NCBI RefSeq assembly: GCF_030463565.1
Contig: NC_134654.1
Location: 15,144,202 to 15,208,201, forward strand
DNA from: Pelecanus crispus
Taxonomy: Eukaryota; Chordata; Aves; Pelecaniformes; Pelecanidae
Direction: 5' to 3'
DNA: 64,000 nucleotides
The position numbers and the translations under genes were made by a program. Below the pieces are notes generated by a model. It worked only from the letters and a program-made list of their open reading frames with translations, ran no database searches and was not told the DNA's origin. Positions 20,377 to 32,593 of the stretch are shown piece after piece. How positions within the stretch are numbered: the first letter of the stretch is position 1; each line of letters begins with the position of its first letter.

Positions 20377-23178
20377 ATGGCAACATTGGGGGCAAAATCG
20401 ACAGCCCAGCTTAAGTGCATGTACAGCAATGCACGTAGCATGGGCAACAAACAGGAGGAGCTGGAGGCCCTTGTGCAGCAGGATGGCTATGACATAGTCG
20501 CCATCACGGAAACGTGGTGGGACGACTCTCATGACTGGAGTGCTGCACTGGAGGGCTATAAGCTCTTCAGAAGGGATAGGCAGGGTAGGAAAGGCGGTGG
20601 GGTGGCTCTGTATGTTAGGGAGTGTTTCGACTGCATAGAGCTTGACAGTGGTGATGACAAGGTGGAATGCTTATGGGTAAGGATGAGGGGGAAGGCTGGA
20701 AAGGCGGATGTCCTGTTGGGAGTCTGCTATAGACCACCCAACCAGGAGGTAGAGGTAGATGAGGCATTCTATAAGCGGCTGGCAGAAGTGTCGCAATCGC
20801 TAGCCCTTGTTCTCATGGGGGACTTCAACTTGCCAGACATCTGCTGGAAATACCACACAGCAGAGAGGCAGCAGTCTTGGAAGTTCCTAGAGCATGTGGG
20901 GGATAACTTTCTAATGCAGCTGGTAAGCGAGCCTACCAGGGGAGGTGCCCCGCTTGACCTGCTGTTTACCAACAGAGAAGGGCTTGTGGGAAATGTCGAG
21001 GTCGGAGGCCGTCTCGGGCTTAGCAACCACGACATGATAAAGTTCTCAATTTTGGGTGATGCTAAGCGGAGGGGCACCAAAACTATTACCATGGACTTCC
21101 GGAGGGCAGACTTTGCCCTCTTCAGGACCCTGGTTGGGAAAGTCCCTTGGGAGGCGGTCCTGAAGGGCAAAGGGGTCCAGGAAGGCTGGGCCCTCTTCAA
21201 GAAGGAAGTCTTAAGGGCGCAGGAGCGGGCTGTCCCCGTGTGTCGTAAGACCAACCGGAGGGGAAATCGACCGGCCTGGCTGAATAGGGAGCTTTTGCGG
21301 GGACTCAGGGAAAACAGGAGAGTCTACCGCCTTTGGCAGAAGGGGCGGGCAGCTCAGGAGGAGTACAGGGATCTTGTTAGGTCCTGCAGGGAGGAAATTA
21401 GAAAGGCAAGAGCCCAGCTAGAACTCAATCTGGCCAGTGCTGTAAAAGACAATAAAAAATGCTTTTATAAGTACATCATCAATAAAAGGAGAGCCAAGGA
21501 GGATCTCCATTCTTTGCTGGATGTGGGGGGGAACATTGTCACCGAGGACAAGGAAAAGGCTGAAGTACTTAACGCCTTCTTTGCCTCTGTGTTCAACAGC
21601 CAGACCGGTCATCCCCAGGGTACTCAGGCCCTTGAGCAAGAGGATAGGGATAGGGACCAGAATGGAGCCCTCATAGTCCAGGAGGAAGCAGTTAATGACC
21701 TGCTATGCCACCTGGACGCTCACAAGTCTATGGGGCCGGATGGGATCCACCCAAGAGTACTGAGGGAGCTGGCAGAGGAGCTTGCCAAGCCACTTTCCAT
21801 CATCTATCAACAGTCCTGGTTAACAGGGGAGGTCCCTGATGACTGGAGGCTTGCCAATGTGACGCCCATCTACAAGAAGGGCCGGAAGGAGGACCCGGGG
21901 AACTACAGGCCTGTCAGCCTGACCTCGGTGCCGGGGAAGATTATGGAGAGGTTCATCTTGAGCGAACTCCACAGGCAAGTACAGGTCAACCAGGGGATCA
22001 GGCCCAGCCAGCATGGGTTCACAAAAGGCAGGTCCTGCTTGACCAACCTGATCTCCTTCTATGACCTGGTGACCCGCCTGGTAGATGATGGAAAGGCTGT
22101 GGATGTCATCTACCTCGACTTTAGCAAAGCTTTTGACACCGTCTCGCATAATATCCTCCTCGGGAAGCTGGTAGCTCACGGCTTAGACAGGCATACTCTT
22201 CGCTGGGTAAAGAACTGGTTGGGTGGCCGAGCCCAGAGAGTAGTGATAAATGGTGTTAAGTCCAGTTGGCGGCCGGTCACGAGCGGTGTTCCCCAGGGCT
22301 CTGTTTTAGGGCCAGTCTTGTTCAATATCTTTATCAATGATCTGGATGAGGGGATCGAGTGCACCCTCAGTAAGTTTGCAGACGACACCAAATTGGGTGG
22401 GAGTGTCGATCTGCTCGAGGGTAGGATGGCCCTGCAGAGGGACCTGGACAGACTGGATCGATGGGCCGTGGCCAACTGTATGAGGTTCAACAAGGCCAAG
22501 TGCCGGGTCCTGCACTTCGGTCACAACAACCCCATGCAACGCTACAGGCTTGGGGAGGAGTGGCTGGAAAGCTGCCTGGCCGAAAAGGACCTGGGGGTGT
22601 TAGTAGATAGCCGGCTGAACATGAGCCAGCAGTGTGCCCAGGTGGCCAAGAAGGCCAACAGCATCCTGGCTTGTATCAGGAATGCTGTGGCCAGCAGGAG
22701 CAGGGAGGTGATTGTCCCCCTGTACTCGGCGCTGGTGAGGCCGCACCTGGAATACTGTGTCCAGTTTTGGGCCCCTCACTACAAGAAAGACATTGAGGTG
22801 CTGGAGCGTGTTCAGAGGCGGGCAACGAAGCTGGTGAAGGGTCTGGAGAACAAGTCTTATGAGGAGCGGCTGAGGGAACTGGGGTTGTTTAGCCTGGAAA
22901 AGAGGAGGCTGAGGGGAGACCTTATCGCTCTCTACAACTACCTGAAAGGAGGTTGTAGTGAGGTGGGTGTTGGTCTCTTCTCCCAAGTAGCTAGCGATAG
23001 GACAAGAGGAAATGGGCTTAAGCTGCGCCAGGGGAGGTTTAGACTGGAAATTAGGAAAAATTTCTTTACGGAAAGGGTGGTCAGGCATTGGAACAGGCTG
23101 CCCAGAGAGGTGGTGGAGTCACCATCCCTGGAGGCGTTTAAAAAACGGGTAGATGTGGCACTTCGGGATATGGTTTAG
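20377..23178 (+). CDS. CR1 ORF2: endonuclease-reverse transcriptase
   Basis: The protein has 933 residues from ATG 20377, a likely start because the open frame from 20323 has no earlier ATG. Residues 10-225 are the APE-type endonuclease: YSNARS (N18), ITETWW (E45), CYRPPN and MGDFNLP (D149, N151). The usual SDH box reads SNH (216-218), an Asp-to-Asn change at a catalytic residue. The reverse transcriptase lies at about 485-690. It has YLDFSKAFD (first Asp at 581), [11 protein letters not shown] and FADD (667-670), all canonical. A conserved CR1 C-terminal region reaches the stop at 23176-23178. The enzyme would nick target DNA and copy CR1 RNA at the nick. The RT looks competent, but the endonuclease may not be. 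Confidence 0.93.
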   Translation: MATLGAKSTAQLKCMYSNARSMGNKQEELEALVQQDGYDIVAITETWWDDSHDWSAALEGYKLFRRDRQGRKGGGVALYVRECFDCIELDSGDDKVECLWVRMRGKAGKADVLLGVCYRPPNQEVEVDEAFYKRLAEVSQSLALVLMGDFNLPDICWKYHTAERQQSWKFLEHVGDNFLMQLVSEPTRGGAPLDLLFTNREGLVGNVEVGGRLGLSNHDMIKFSILGDAKRRGTKTITMDFRRADFALFRTLVGKVPWEAVLKGKGVQEGWALFKKEVLRAQERAVPVCRKTNRRGNRPAWLNRELLRGLRENRRVYRLWQKGRAAQEEYRDLVRSCREEIRKARAQLELNLASAVKDNKKCFYKYIINKRRAKEDLHSLLDVGGNIVTEDKEKAEVLNAFFASVFNSQTGHPQGTQALEQEDRDRDQNGALIVQEEAVNDLLCHLDAHKSMGPDGIHPRVLRELAEELAKPLSIIYQQSWLTGEVPDDWRLANVTPIYKKGRKEDPGNYRPVSLTSVPGKIMERFILSELHRQVQVNQGIRPSQHGFTKGRSCLTNLISFYDLVTRLVDDGKAVDVIYLDFSKAFDTVSHNILLGKLVAHGLDRHTLRWVKNWLGGRAQRVVINGVKSSWRPVTSGVPQGSVLGPVLFNIFINDLDEGIECTLSKFADDTKLGGSVDLLEGRMALQRDLDRLDRWAVANCMRFNKAKCRVLHFGHNNPMQRYRLGEEWLESCLAEKDLGVLVDSRLNMSQQCAQVAKKANSILACIRNAVASRSREVIVPLYSALVRPHLEYCVQFWAPHYKKDIEVLERVQRRATKLVKGLENKSYEERLRELGLFSLEKRRLRGDLIALYNYLKGGCSEVGVGLFSQVASDRTRGNGLKLRQGRFRLEIRKNFFTERVVRHWNRLPREVVESPSLEAFKKRVDVALRDMV

Positions 23179-23295
23179 TCTGGTCTACCCTTGATTAGTC
23201 TAGAGTGGGCTTGGTAGTGTAGGTTAATGGTTGGACTGGATGATCTTAAAGGTCTTTTCCAACCTAGATGATTCTATGATTCTATGATTCTATGA

Positions 23296-24712
23296 GTTAT
23301 GCCATGGACTGCAAAGGCAGAAGAACAGAGCATGTTCAAGTCACAGCCTTACGGAGAGATCTTTTCTGTTTTTTTTTCTATTTAACTGTTAGCTTCTCTC
23401 AAGCATGAAAGTTGAAACTGTGGAGAAAAACTGAGGAGTGTGTTCCCATTGCCCTGGGAATCCTCTTCCTTGCATAGGACATAACCTGTACTTTGGGAAC
23501 TGCTGCTGTACCTGATACATCCATTCACAAACACTCACTGTCAGTCTCATAACAAACTGATAGTCCTTACAGTTACCAAAGCATCACCCAGGTTTATTTT
23601 TATTTCTCACAGCTTCTACTTAGGGTTGGCTAAATATGACCAGGTCAAAGGTCAGTTACATGCACACCTAGTTACTTGAAGCAAGTAATGAGTATCTCTG
23701 TTGGATGCACAAGGTCAATATTGTAAGGAAGCCTGCTGGAGGTCTGGTCAGGGACATCATTCCTCTGATTTCTAAATATTAAAAAAGGAAGATAATGTAG
23801 AGGTTATTGGAGCAATTGAATTATTTGTGGGGTTGCTTCAGGTCTGTGGCTATTGCATATGTTCTGCCATATTACTGGCAAAGAACCAGTATTTCTCAAT
23901 TCTGCTGAAAGACCAGGATTCTTAGAGTTGATCAGATCTAGTCTGTCTTTTGGCAGGCATGAAAAGGACTTTCAAAACCCACTGGTTTTGAATAAGTGCC
24001 AATTTCTGGCCGCCTTTTACGAGGACACTCCACGAGTGGAAGGAATGCAGCTGTGACTGCCAGGTGTTTGGGCAGAGATCTTTGTGGCACTTAGTGCATA
24101 GGAGCAGTCCTTCTCTGCAGCCCTCCAACTCACCACCTCCACTCACAACCAGTAGTGTAACTGGTTTCTGTTTTATTTTCATATACCTTTCCTAGATAGT
24201 CCTAAGATTTGTTTCTTCTGATGCTGTGGAACTGTGGCCTTGTTTAAATGAAACATATCTATTCTCTCTTTTTATTTCTTACATGTCTAGCATTTGTGTA
24301 GAAGCATGTATGATTTTAGTCTTAATTTCTGCTTTTCTGTGCTGTGTCTAAACAGGACTTGTTTCAGACTACTCTTTTCCTATTACAGTTTTGCCACTAT
24401 CTGTTCTATCCTATCTATTACATTTATCATGGTAGCACAAGTGAATGTGGGTGTGGAGAAGGGGAGGCAGGATGCCTCTTCAGTACAGACTGCTAGCAGA
24501 ACATGAGTAGAGGACCTAGACTGAACGGGTCTTCTGTGGCAAGCACTAGGGCAGAGGCTGTGTGAGACGCATGTGGGAGGGACTGTGTGTCACTGATATT
24601 TTCTGTTCCTGTGTTGAAGAGCTGGTTCTCCTCCACCTGACTGCTGCTTTTCTAAAGTGTAAAAGTGACTGCAGTAGTATAAAATTTAAGAGAAGCAAGC
24701 AAGAGGACTCAC
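23296..24712. other. Between CR1 and MYH13 exon 36; expected 3' exons absent
   Basis: The final MYH13 exons 37 onward should lie here on the minus strand. None of the highly conserved rod codons (for example for [19 protein letters not shown]) could be found in any frame. Nothing else is recognised. Confidence 0.6.
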
Positions 24713-24838
24713 ATCTGTGATTGCTTTCTTTGCTTTCTCCTCTGTATTTCTGGCTTCCTGAATGCTGTCTTCGACTTCATTCTGTAAATGACTAATGCCC
24801 ACTTCCAGTCTTCTCCTGGTGTTGAGGAGGCTTGCGTT
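24713..24838 (-). pseudogene. MYH13: MYH13 exon 36 (last one found)
   Basis: 126 nt, family length. It encodes rod sequence ending KAKKAITD, with acceptor ...caacag and donor GTGAGT. The next family exon is not found downstream. Confidence 0.88.
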
Positions 24839-24921
24839 CTGTTGGGACAGTCCGAAGAGAGGTCATTCCCACCCCATTTCATGCCACTCCCCCATGCGTA
24901 TTGTAGGGAGATACCAAATAC

Positions 24922-25125
24922 CTGTGCGTGGAGAAGCTGCGCTCGCTCACTGGCATCCATCAGCGCCTGCTCAGAAACTTTCCGGGCTCGCTCTGTCTGC
25001 TCCATAGCAGCTCGCATCTCCTCCATTTCCGTTGTCATCAGATTGTTCCTATGCTCTACCATAGCAAGCTGCTCCTTCAGCTCATCATTCTCTCTCAAAG
25101 CATCATCCAAATGGAGCTGGGAATC
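24922..25125 (-). pseudogene. MYH13: MYH13 exon 35
   Basis: 204 nt, family length. It begins [10 protein letters not shown] and ends LLHAQ, in frame, with donor GTATTT. Confidence 0.9.
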
Positions 25126-25211
25126 CTTTGAAGGTGAAAGCACCATGAGACTCAGAGGCAAGCAGAGTGAGTGGCAAGGACCTGTAGGACAGTAGCCCTT
25201 GTGTTCCCTAC

Positions 25212-25520
25212 CTTGAGTTGCCCTTGCACGGCTTTGAGGTGCTTCTGTGTCTCTGCTACCTGACAGTTGGCATGGCTCAGCTGTATTTCCATGTCATTCA
25301 GATCTACCTCCATCTTCTTTTTCAGCCTCAAAGCATCATTTCTGCTTCTGATCTCAGTATCCAGCATGGTCTGCATAGACTCTAGTACCCTCTGGTGATT
25401 CCTCTTCAGCTGTTGAATTTCCTCATCTTTCTCTGCACTCCTTCTATCAACACCTGACTTCACCTGGTTCAGCTCCAGCTGAAGATGCAAGATTTTTCCC
25501 TTTTCATGTTCTAAAGAGCC
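25212..25520 (-). pseudogene. MYH13: MYH13 exon 34
   Basis: 309 nt, family length, open throughout. Rod heptads include [19 protein letters not shown]. Acceptor ...tgccag, donor GTAGGG. Confidence 0.9.
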
Positions 25521-25819
25521 CTGGCAGAGTTGAAATAATACAATTTGTCTCTCTAGTGTCCATTACTGGGAAATGCCCATGCAGAATTTTGACACTTTGC
25601 AGCCAGTAACACAGATATATTTGCCTTACTGTGGACCTTTAGAAAAGGCCTAGCACTGAAAAAGCTGACTGTTGTTCCCATACACAAGAGGCATTATACC
25701 TCAGCTCGATATTAATCAGTAATCTAGGAATAAGACTCCTTAGAACAATGCCTCCAATACCACAAGGTCTGGGCAGTTAGGGCTATGTTGACACTGCAGA
25801 GATAACACAACATGTGAAA

Positions 25820-25873
25820 ACATAAGACCTCCAGAGATGCTTTCCAACCTAAGTTAATTCTGTGTCTGTGTTT
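25820..25873 (+). mobile_element. Short old CR1 3' tail in MYH13 intron
   Basis: 'gacctccagagatgctttcc' then 'aacctaagttaattctgtgt' matches the CR1 3' UTR end pattern. Only the last about 50 bp remain. Confidence 0.5.
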
Positions 25874-26730
25874 GAGCTATGCCCTAGGTATACCATGGGC
25901 AGCTCCATGAAATGATCTCAAAGACATTTTGTGGAGAATCGGATATAGTCATACAGAAGTAATAAAAGCTTTTCCAAGAGACAGTCAGGGCAGATAGGGA
26001 ACAAAAGGCAGAGCCCAGACAAGAGGGAACTGAAGGAGCTGCAATCTGGCATGGATTGGGAAAAAAAGTAAGATTTAAAGTTATGAAGAGCTGAGGGATA
26101 GCCAAAGACAGTAAGGAAGACTGAGAAATCATGGATTTGTGGGACCTGGTATGCAGCCTGTGTTGACAAAATGTCAGTGTACCAGTGGCACCTCCAAGAT
26201 TCAGCTGATCCCCAGCAACCTCTCCATGTTCATCAGAACCCACATCCTGTGAACTGACTCCTCTTTGAATGTCTTACTGACTCCCATTCATTGAAAGTGG
26301 AGGAACTGAAGAAATATCATCTTAATTCTCTTCAAAATTCAGCTTTCTTTGAACAGGAGGTGACATTGAAAAGGCTTTTAAGTATGGATTAGACCTGCTC
26401 TGAAAACATCCTTGATTAATTTGACTAGAAAACAAAAGTCAGAGTTTTGAAATACAAATGACCTTTCTTTAGTCTTTCACAGGAGCAAATTCAAACAGGT
26501 GGTGCAAAATGACCTCAATTTTAGTCTGGGACTGAGCTTTTTGTGCATGATAGCACAGCAAGGAATGCCACATTGGTACGGGAGAGGAGTAGTCCCTATG
26601 CTATTTGGTCTGCTTGTGCTCTCATACTGCAGCTTTGTGACAGTATCAGGATAAAAAGGAACATATAATATCCAAATGTTCTCCATTCATGATCGCTCTA
26701 AAAACAAGCCCCCTTAATGAGGACACTTGC

Positions 26731-26855
26731 CTCTGCTTCTTCTAGTGCTGCTTGAAGGTCACGATTTTCTCGCTCAGTTTGCTTCTTTGCTTTCTCCAGT
26801 CCATGATTAGCTTTTCCAGTTTCAGCAATGTGTTCAGTCAGATCAGAAATTTCCT
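26731..26855 (-). pseudogene. MYH13: MYH13 exon 33 (GC donor)
   Basis: 125 nt, family length. It encodes [20 protein letters not shown] and onward. The donor is GCAAGT rather than GT. GC-AG introns with this consensus can still splice. Confidence 0.88.
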
Positions 26856-27652
26856 CTGCAAGACAGAAAACACACCCTCAACTCATCTTAGATAATGTTG
26901 TCAATGGCACCTGCAATTGCTGTTTGGCAATGGGAGTGACAGAAGAGATAATGATATAATGTGATGCAGCAGTGAGGAGAAATAATAGGTCTTGTCTTGT
27001 GTGCAATCTTTATTTCTGATTACCAGCTATTTCCAGTTCAGTGTGCAATTTGAAAATGAGAGGGACCAACTGGAGTGAGCTCAGAGAATGATGTCAACTT
27101 CCTCTGCACAGTGAAATTACATCTCCAGAGACAGTCCTGTTTGAATGCTTTCTTTATCCTCAGATACTCCCCAGGAATCATTCAGCTCACAAAAAGGAAC
27201 TGAGTTGTGTTTCCTTCATACAGTTAGTTTGCTTATTAAATGCCAATCCATTGTGCCACAGCTGAATGGTCCTCTAGTAATCAGCAGATAGACAATATCC
27301 CTCCAGATTTTTTCTAATGGCAGTGACTGAAGTAATCTGAAAAAAATGAGTATCTGGTTTCATCATCATTTCTGTCCATCCAGTTAATTTGGTCCCTATT
27401 CATGAATGGGATTATGATGGTGTGAAAGAGAGGGAATACTATGAGGAAGTAGGATGCTGTAATAAGCTGTAGGCATGTGCTTACAGGTGACTTTGTGATC
27501 AGCTGTACAGGAAAGAAAGTCACCTAACCTGAGCTTTGTGGGAAAATCGTAAAGAACAAAACCCTGGGAAGAGGCAGAGCTCTGGTAACCCAGAAACATG
27601 GAAGCATCTTAGGACTCACGGTGGATCCCAGCTGATAGAGATCTGAACTTAC

Positions 27653-27818
27653 ACTGGAGATTCTTGTTCTCCCGGCTGACAGTCTCAGCCTGGTCAAGCA
27701 TTTCTTCATAGGCATTCTTCATCTGGAAGATCTCAGTGCTAAGAGAGCGAGACTCCTTCTGGGCTGCTTCCAGCTCAGCCTGACTCTCCTGGTACTTCTG
27801 CTTCCATTCAGCCAGGAC
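27653..27818 (-). pseudogene. MYH13: MYH13 exon 32 (junction stop)
   Basis: 166 nt, family length. It starts VLAEWKQKY and ends NKNLQ plus one base. That base is T (27653). Joined to the AG that opens exon 33 it makes TAG, where other family members have a CAG or GAG codon. Donor GTAAGT. Confidence 0.85.
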
Positions 27819-28728
27819 CTGGAGTGACAGGAGCATATGAATGACCCATTCTGCAACACTCCTGTCTCTGCACATTTACAGAACAAGAAACCAAAAGGCA
27901 TGGCCTGTCTTACAGTCTTTTGCTTTGGACTGTTCTCTGCCTGTGACAATCAATTCACTGTGATACATACTCTGGCTGTTTTGGTGGAAACTACTTAAAT
28001 TATCTTCTTCAGACAGCACTAGTGCATACCCCAAGCTCTCAGGCAGGAGTTTGGTTTGACATCAGCCTGGACACAGTGCGGTTAGTCTGAATGAGGCTGT
28101 GTGAGCTTTTTTATTATTGCAGAAGCCAGTGGTCTTGCACTCAGCCCACAAAGAAAGATCATGTTCTACAGATTGTCTCCTGAGATTGATACCACAGTCC
28201 TGCAGGGCATCTTTTTTAGCACATTCACCTAATTCACTTACACAAGGCTGGGCCAAGGCACAGGGCTGTGCAACATCCCTTGGTCGAAAGGTGTTGATTC
28301 TTTTAAATGTTATTAAAGCAGTGAAGGCTGGAACTTTGTAAAGGAGTCTGAGGCTCTGCCTAACCCAAATACAAGGCTGGCAGACTAGCACAAGGTGAAA
28401 GTCCAGGCTTGTCAGCTTGCATATGAATACTTGCTCAGTCTGCTTGATCAAAGACCATATATGGATCCTCCCAAAATCCCTTGCGAAGACTTCATGCTTT
28501 TTAAAACTATCAGAAAGCTACTTTATTGTTTGCTGTGGTCATCTGAGGTTACTCACACTGTGACATTATGATTACTGTATGTCCCATTATGTGCTCCTTA
28601 CCACAGCTTTGCTTTGGATAAAATGTAATTTATCTTACTGTGGGTGCAGAACTTTCATAATTTCAGAATTTGGCCTAGCCTGTCAAATGTCTAACAATGT
28701 TCAGATCTGGCAGGCTCTTTGAATGAAC

Positions 28729-28911
28729 CTTGTCAAAATTATTCTGCTTTTTTTCAAATGCTGCACAGGCTGTGTTCGATCTCTCCACATCAATCATGAG
28801 GTCATCCATTTCCCTCTGCAACCTCTGCTTTGTCTTCTCCAGTGAAGCACACTTTGAGTTGACACTTCAATCTGCTCCTCTGACTCCTGCAGGTGCTGAA
28901 CAAGCTTCTTT
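28729..28911 (-). pseudogene. MYH13: MYH13 exon 31 (1-nt deletion)
   Basis: 183 nt instead of 184. One base is missing near 28865 after ...EEQIE. The reading frame shifts and soon meets TGA, while the conserved codons continue in another frame. Donor GTTCAT is weak. Confidence 0.85.
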
Positions 28912-29415
28912 CTGCAGGATGAGACAATCAGCACTGAGAGAAGGAAAATTCTGACATTCTCAGAAAATGGGCAGGGAGGGAGTTTGGCATGGGAGAGAAG
29001 GGCAGAGAGAGCAACACAGAAAACTATGATGGTGTGAACAGAGAGCATCGATAGAAGCCTGAGATGACACAGCATGCTGGAGTGGTGCATAGGCTGGGAG
29101 AATACTTACCCAAGGGGTGGACTATACCAATGTGGAGAGGAACCAGAAACACACTTTCAGTATTGGCAGTGTAAAGACAGTGATTTTTCAACTACTTTGA
29201 TTATGTCAATAGCTAATGCACTGGAATTCTCCTTTCCGTAGACACTCCCAAGCCTCTGCTCCTTCTCCTCCTTTAAACCTCTACTCACTCCCCTTTTCAC
29301 TCCTAATGCATTACAAAGCACGCTGTTCTGCATATTCCCACTACAAGCATATTCTAGTTTCCTCCAGTTCCTTCTCACATTTATACTTAAATACCCTTCT
29401 ACTTGCTCCAGATCA

Positions 29416-29688
<273 letters not shown>

Positions 29689-30343
29689 TTATTTTTGATA
29701 AAAACTCCACATCTCACTGCCCATGTGCAACAGTTGCTAGAGTAACAGAAGCAGCAAAATGAATGACAATAGGGACTCTGTGTTTCAGACTTGTTGTTAA
29801 ACAAGATAACAAGATTAGGCGTTTGTCCATCTTGTCTGGGATACTGCCTCTCAAACACATCTGCACCAAGTGCTTCAGGCAAAGACACAAGAAATCCAGC
29901 AACAGACAAGGTGGGTATTATCTCTCAAGAAGTTTCCCTGTAAGCTTTTCAGGCACAGTTTAGTGTTTGTCTGAAGGTGGAAGAAACTTTAAACTGTTTT
30001 GTCATAACTAACCCTGGGTACACCTGCACTCCTGCTCTCTTTCCTTTTTTTGGCTGCTGCTTTCTTTGCCTCAGGGATTTCCTGTAGCAGTAAGGTATGC
30101 ACACAGAGCTATTTTCATTCACTTCTCTCATGTTTTTGAACTTCAGAAAGCATGATGAGAAGGACTGAAACTGTCTTCCTTATTTCGCTTCTAATGTCTC
30201 TTCTCTCTGTGTTATACTCCAAGGCAAAGTTCAAAAGTTTCATTGTTCTGATGTCTCCACCTTTCTCTGAGGAGAATTTTCATTTATTGTTTTAGCTCAT
30301 TGATTTATCTTACAACTTGTTGGTCCAAATTAAAACAAGTCAC

Positions 30344-30462
30344 CTTATTTTCTTCCTCTAGTTGCCTCTGCAGCTCTTCAGACTGCTGAGTGAAAGCATG
30401 TTTGCCTCGAGTCAACTGAGAAATCAAGGACTCCTTCTCCTCCAGTTGCTGAGTAAGTTCAC
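30344..30462 (-). pseudogene. MYH13: MYH13 exon 29
   Basis: 119 nt, family length, open. It includes [20 protein letters not shown]. Donor GTGACT. Confidence 0.88.
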
Positions 30463-30877
30463 CTAACAAGAAAACATTTTGGTTTTTAGACAGAGATGAG
30501 ACATAAAACGTACAAATGAGAAGACCTAGACATGTGGAAAGTGATTACAAGATATAATGTGGTAAAATGAAGGGAGAGTAGCAATTTCATTCCTATCAGT
30601 AGGAAAAAGTTATCAAAGAGAAATGTTGTGCTGGCATCAAAGGAAAGGGGATGAACTGACCATAAACTCACACATTCATTTTGATTGACAGTGCTTCTTT
30701 TGGTTTGGTTTTACGTTTCCTTGAGTGGAGTTTCTATGGCTGCCACCAGGAGGAAATTCTACAGTCTGAGTTTTGTTCAGATCACCCAGTGATGAAAATA
30801 TTACAAAATACACAGGCATTCAGACAGCATATTTAAGTACTTGGCACAGGACTATTACATTTCATCTAGGGACACAC

Positions 30878-31004
30878 CATTCTCAGTCTGTAGACGTGTT
30901 TTCTGTGTGTTCAGATCATTAATTAGTCGCATATGTTCATCATCTTTGGTTCTGACTTCACTGAACTGGTCTTCGAGAACTCGGCACATCTTTTCCAGAT
31001 TGCT
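30878..31004 (-). pseudogene. MYH13: MYH13 exon 28
   Basis: 127 nt, family length, open. It encodes [20 protein letters not shown] and onward. Donor GTGTGT. Confidence 0.88.
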
Positions 31005-31096
31005 CTGTTAAGAGATAGAGAGCATATCCTTCAGCTCATCTAATTGTTCAGAAGAACAATGGTAGTGATGAGGAATGTTTCTTCCTGTGCAGCAAC

Positions 31097-31485
31097 CTTG
31101 GCTTTGGAGACAGACTGCATGTTACTGGCCAAGTCATCAATCTCCATCTTCAGCTCACTCTTCTCCTTCTCCAGCTTCTGCTTCACACGCTGCAGGTTGT
31201 TGATCTGCTCCCCAAGCTCAGCTGTGCTGTCCGCATGCTTCTTCCGCAGGGCGGCAGCCGTGGCTTCATGCTGCAGCGTGGCCTCCTCGAGGTCGCAACG
31301 CATCTTCTGGAATTCTGCCTCACGCTTCTTGTTCATCTCTATCTGAGCTGCGGTAGCCCCTCCTGCATCTTCCAGGTGCTCGCTGATCTCCTCTAGCTCC
31401 CTCGAGAGGTCAACTCGCTGCTTTTCAGTCTTTGCACAGATTGCATGTTCAGCCTCAATTTCTTCCTCCAATTCCTCTATTCGAG
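31097..31485 (-). pseudogene. MYH13: MYH13 exon 27 (1 nt short at acceptor)
   Basis: 389 nt instead of 390. The intron ends ...ttcacag and is followed directly by CTCGAATAG. The first G of the conserved Ala codon has gone, so splicing at this AG would read CTC GAA TAG. The rest of the exon is an open, conserved rod frame. Donor GTTGCT is weak. Confidence 0.82.
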
Positions 31486-32271
31486 CTGTGAAAGTTAATT
31501 GGTTAAATGAGAACTTCTGAATAAACAGATTTGAAATTATCATTAAGGAATAAAGAGAAAAATTCACATCTATTTATATCAGCATAGAAAGTGAAGCACC
31601 ACTAGAAATTTCATTGAATTGTGTCCTAGAACATGCAATATTTAATTTTGGAACAACGGTGAATGTAAAATCTCGTATTTTAATTTATGTTATAGCTCAG
31701 AATGGATTTGTTATGTTACAAACAATCTAGTATTTCACTTTTCTGAAGAAATAGGGGATGTGTCACTGGAAAATGTAAAGGAATGCGAGTTTCTTAGAAA
31801 TTTCCCAAAGGTCAGGCCAAAACAAAGCAGTGTCCTCTATCCATCAGCAAACAAGATGAAAGGAACCCTGAGATGAACAGCCATGGAATAATAGCACTGA
31901 AAAGAACTGTCTTCCTGGCTCTGCATTTAGAAGGTGATCTCTGTCCTGGTCATGACAGATTATACCACATTCTATTGTTTTCTGAGGGAAGTAATTCTCA
32001 GTGGCTTCACTACTGTTATAATTCAGTATCTGATCTATTTTCAAAGCCTGCCACAAGCTTCACTTAAAAAATTTCTTACATAGTTATGTATGATTAGAGG
32101 CCAGAGCTTCTGTAAAAGTGCCCTGAGATGGGAACAGCACTCATAGTCCATGTTAATTTTTTATTATTGTGTAGGAAAATATTTTTGTAGAACAGTCTAA
32201 GAATAAATATCAATTAATTCTAAGGAACTTGTGCTCAGCTACTAAAAATCTAAATAACTCTTAGACTTTAC

Positions 32272-32362
32272 CTGAAGCTCCTTAATTTTCTTTTGCAGCT
32301 GAGAACTTTGAGCCTGTTCATCTTCAATTTTACTTTGCAACTGGCTAATTTCAGAATCTTTT
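32272..32362 (-). pseudogene. MYH13: MYH13 exon 26
   Basis: 91 nt, family length, open. It ends LQKKIKELQ. Donor GTAAAG. Confidence 0.88.
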
Positions 32363-32447
32363 CTGTTGAAGAAAAGAGTGCAAATCCAATACAGTTCAGA
32401 TAAAATCTGAATTTTAGAATTAAGAGCATAAAAAGTCAGTGCTATAC

Positions 32448-32593
32448 TTTTTTAGCCTGTCATCCATCTGTTGCTTATCATTTTCCAGATCCATGATGGA
32501 ATTCTGAGACATTTTCAGATCTCCCTCCAGTTTTCTCTTTGCTCTTTCAAGGTCCATTCGCAGTTTCTTCTCTTGTTCCAGAGATCCTTCAAG
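32448..32593 (-). pseudogene. MYH13: MYH13 exon 25
   Basis: 146 nt, family length, open. It begins [20 protein letters not shown]. Donor GTATAG is unusual but GT is kept. Confidence 0.88.

Larger units (their letters stand above)
18930..23295 (+). mobile_element. Full-length CR1 LINE retrotransposon
   Basis: This is a complete non-LTR retrotransposon of about 4.4 kb. It has a GC-rich 5' UTR with a TATAAAA at 18991 and tandem repeats (19035-19135), ORF1, ORF2, a short 3' UTR with 'ggactggatgatcttaaagg', and an end of three ATTCTATG units (23271-23295). Both ORFs are open from end to end and the copy is close in sequence to the fragment at 8229, so it is recent. The exact 5' boundary is uncertain. 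It may begin anywhere between the minisatellite (about 18780) and the TATA box. Residue changes at catalytic positions of both ORFs are noted under those entries. Confidence 0.93.

Noticed and set aside
32441-32593. Suspected loss of the donor in MYH13 exon 25
   Set aside because: Ending the exon two bases into the last Lys codon gives 146 nt, a GT donor and a correct frame into exon 26.
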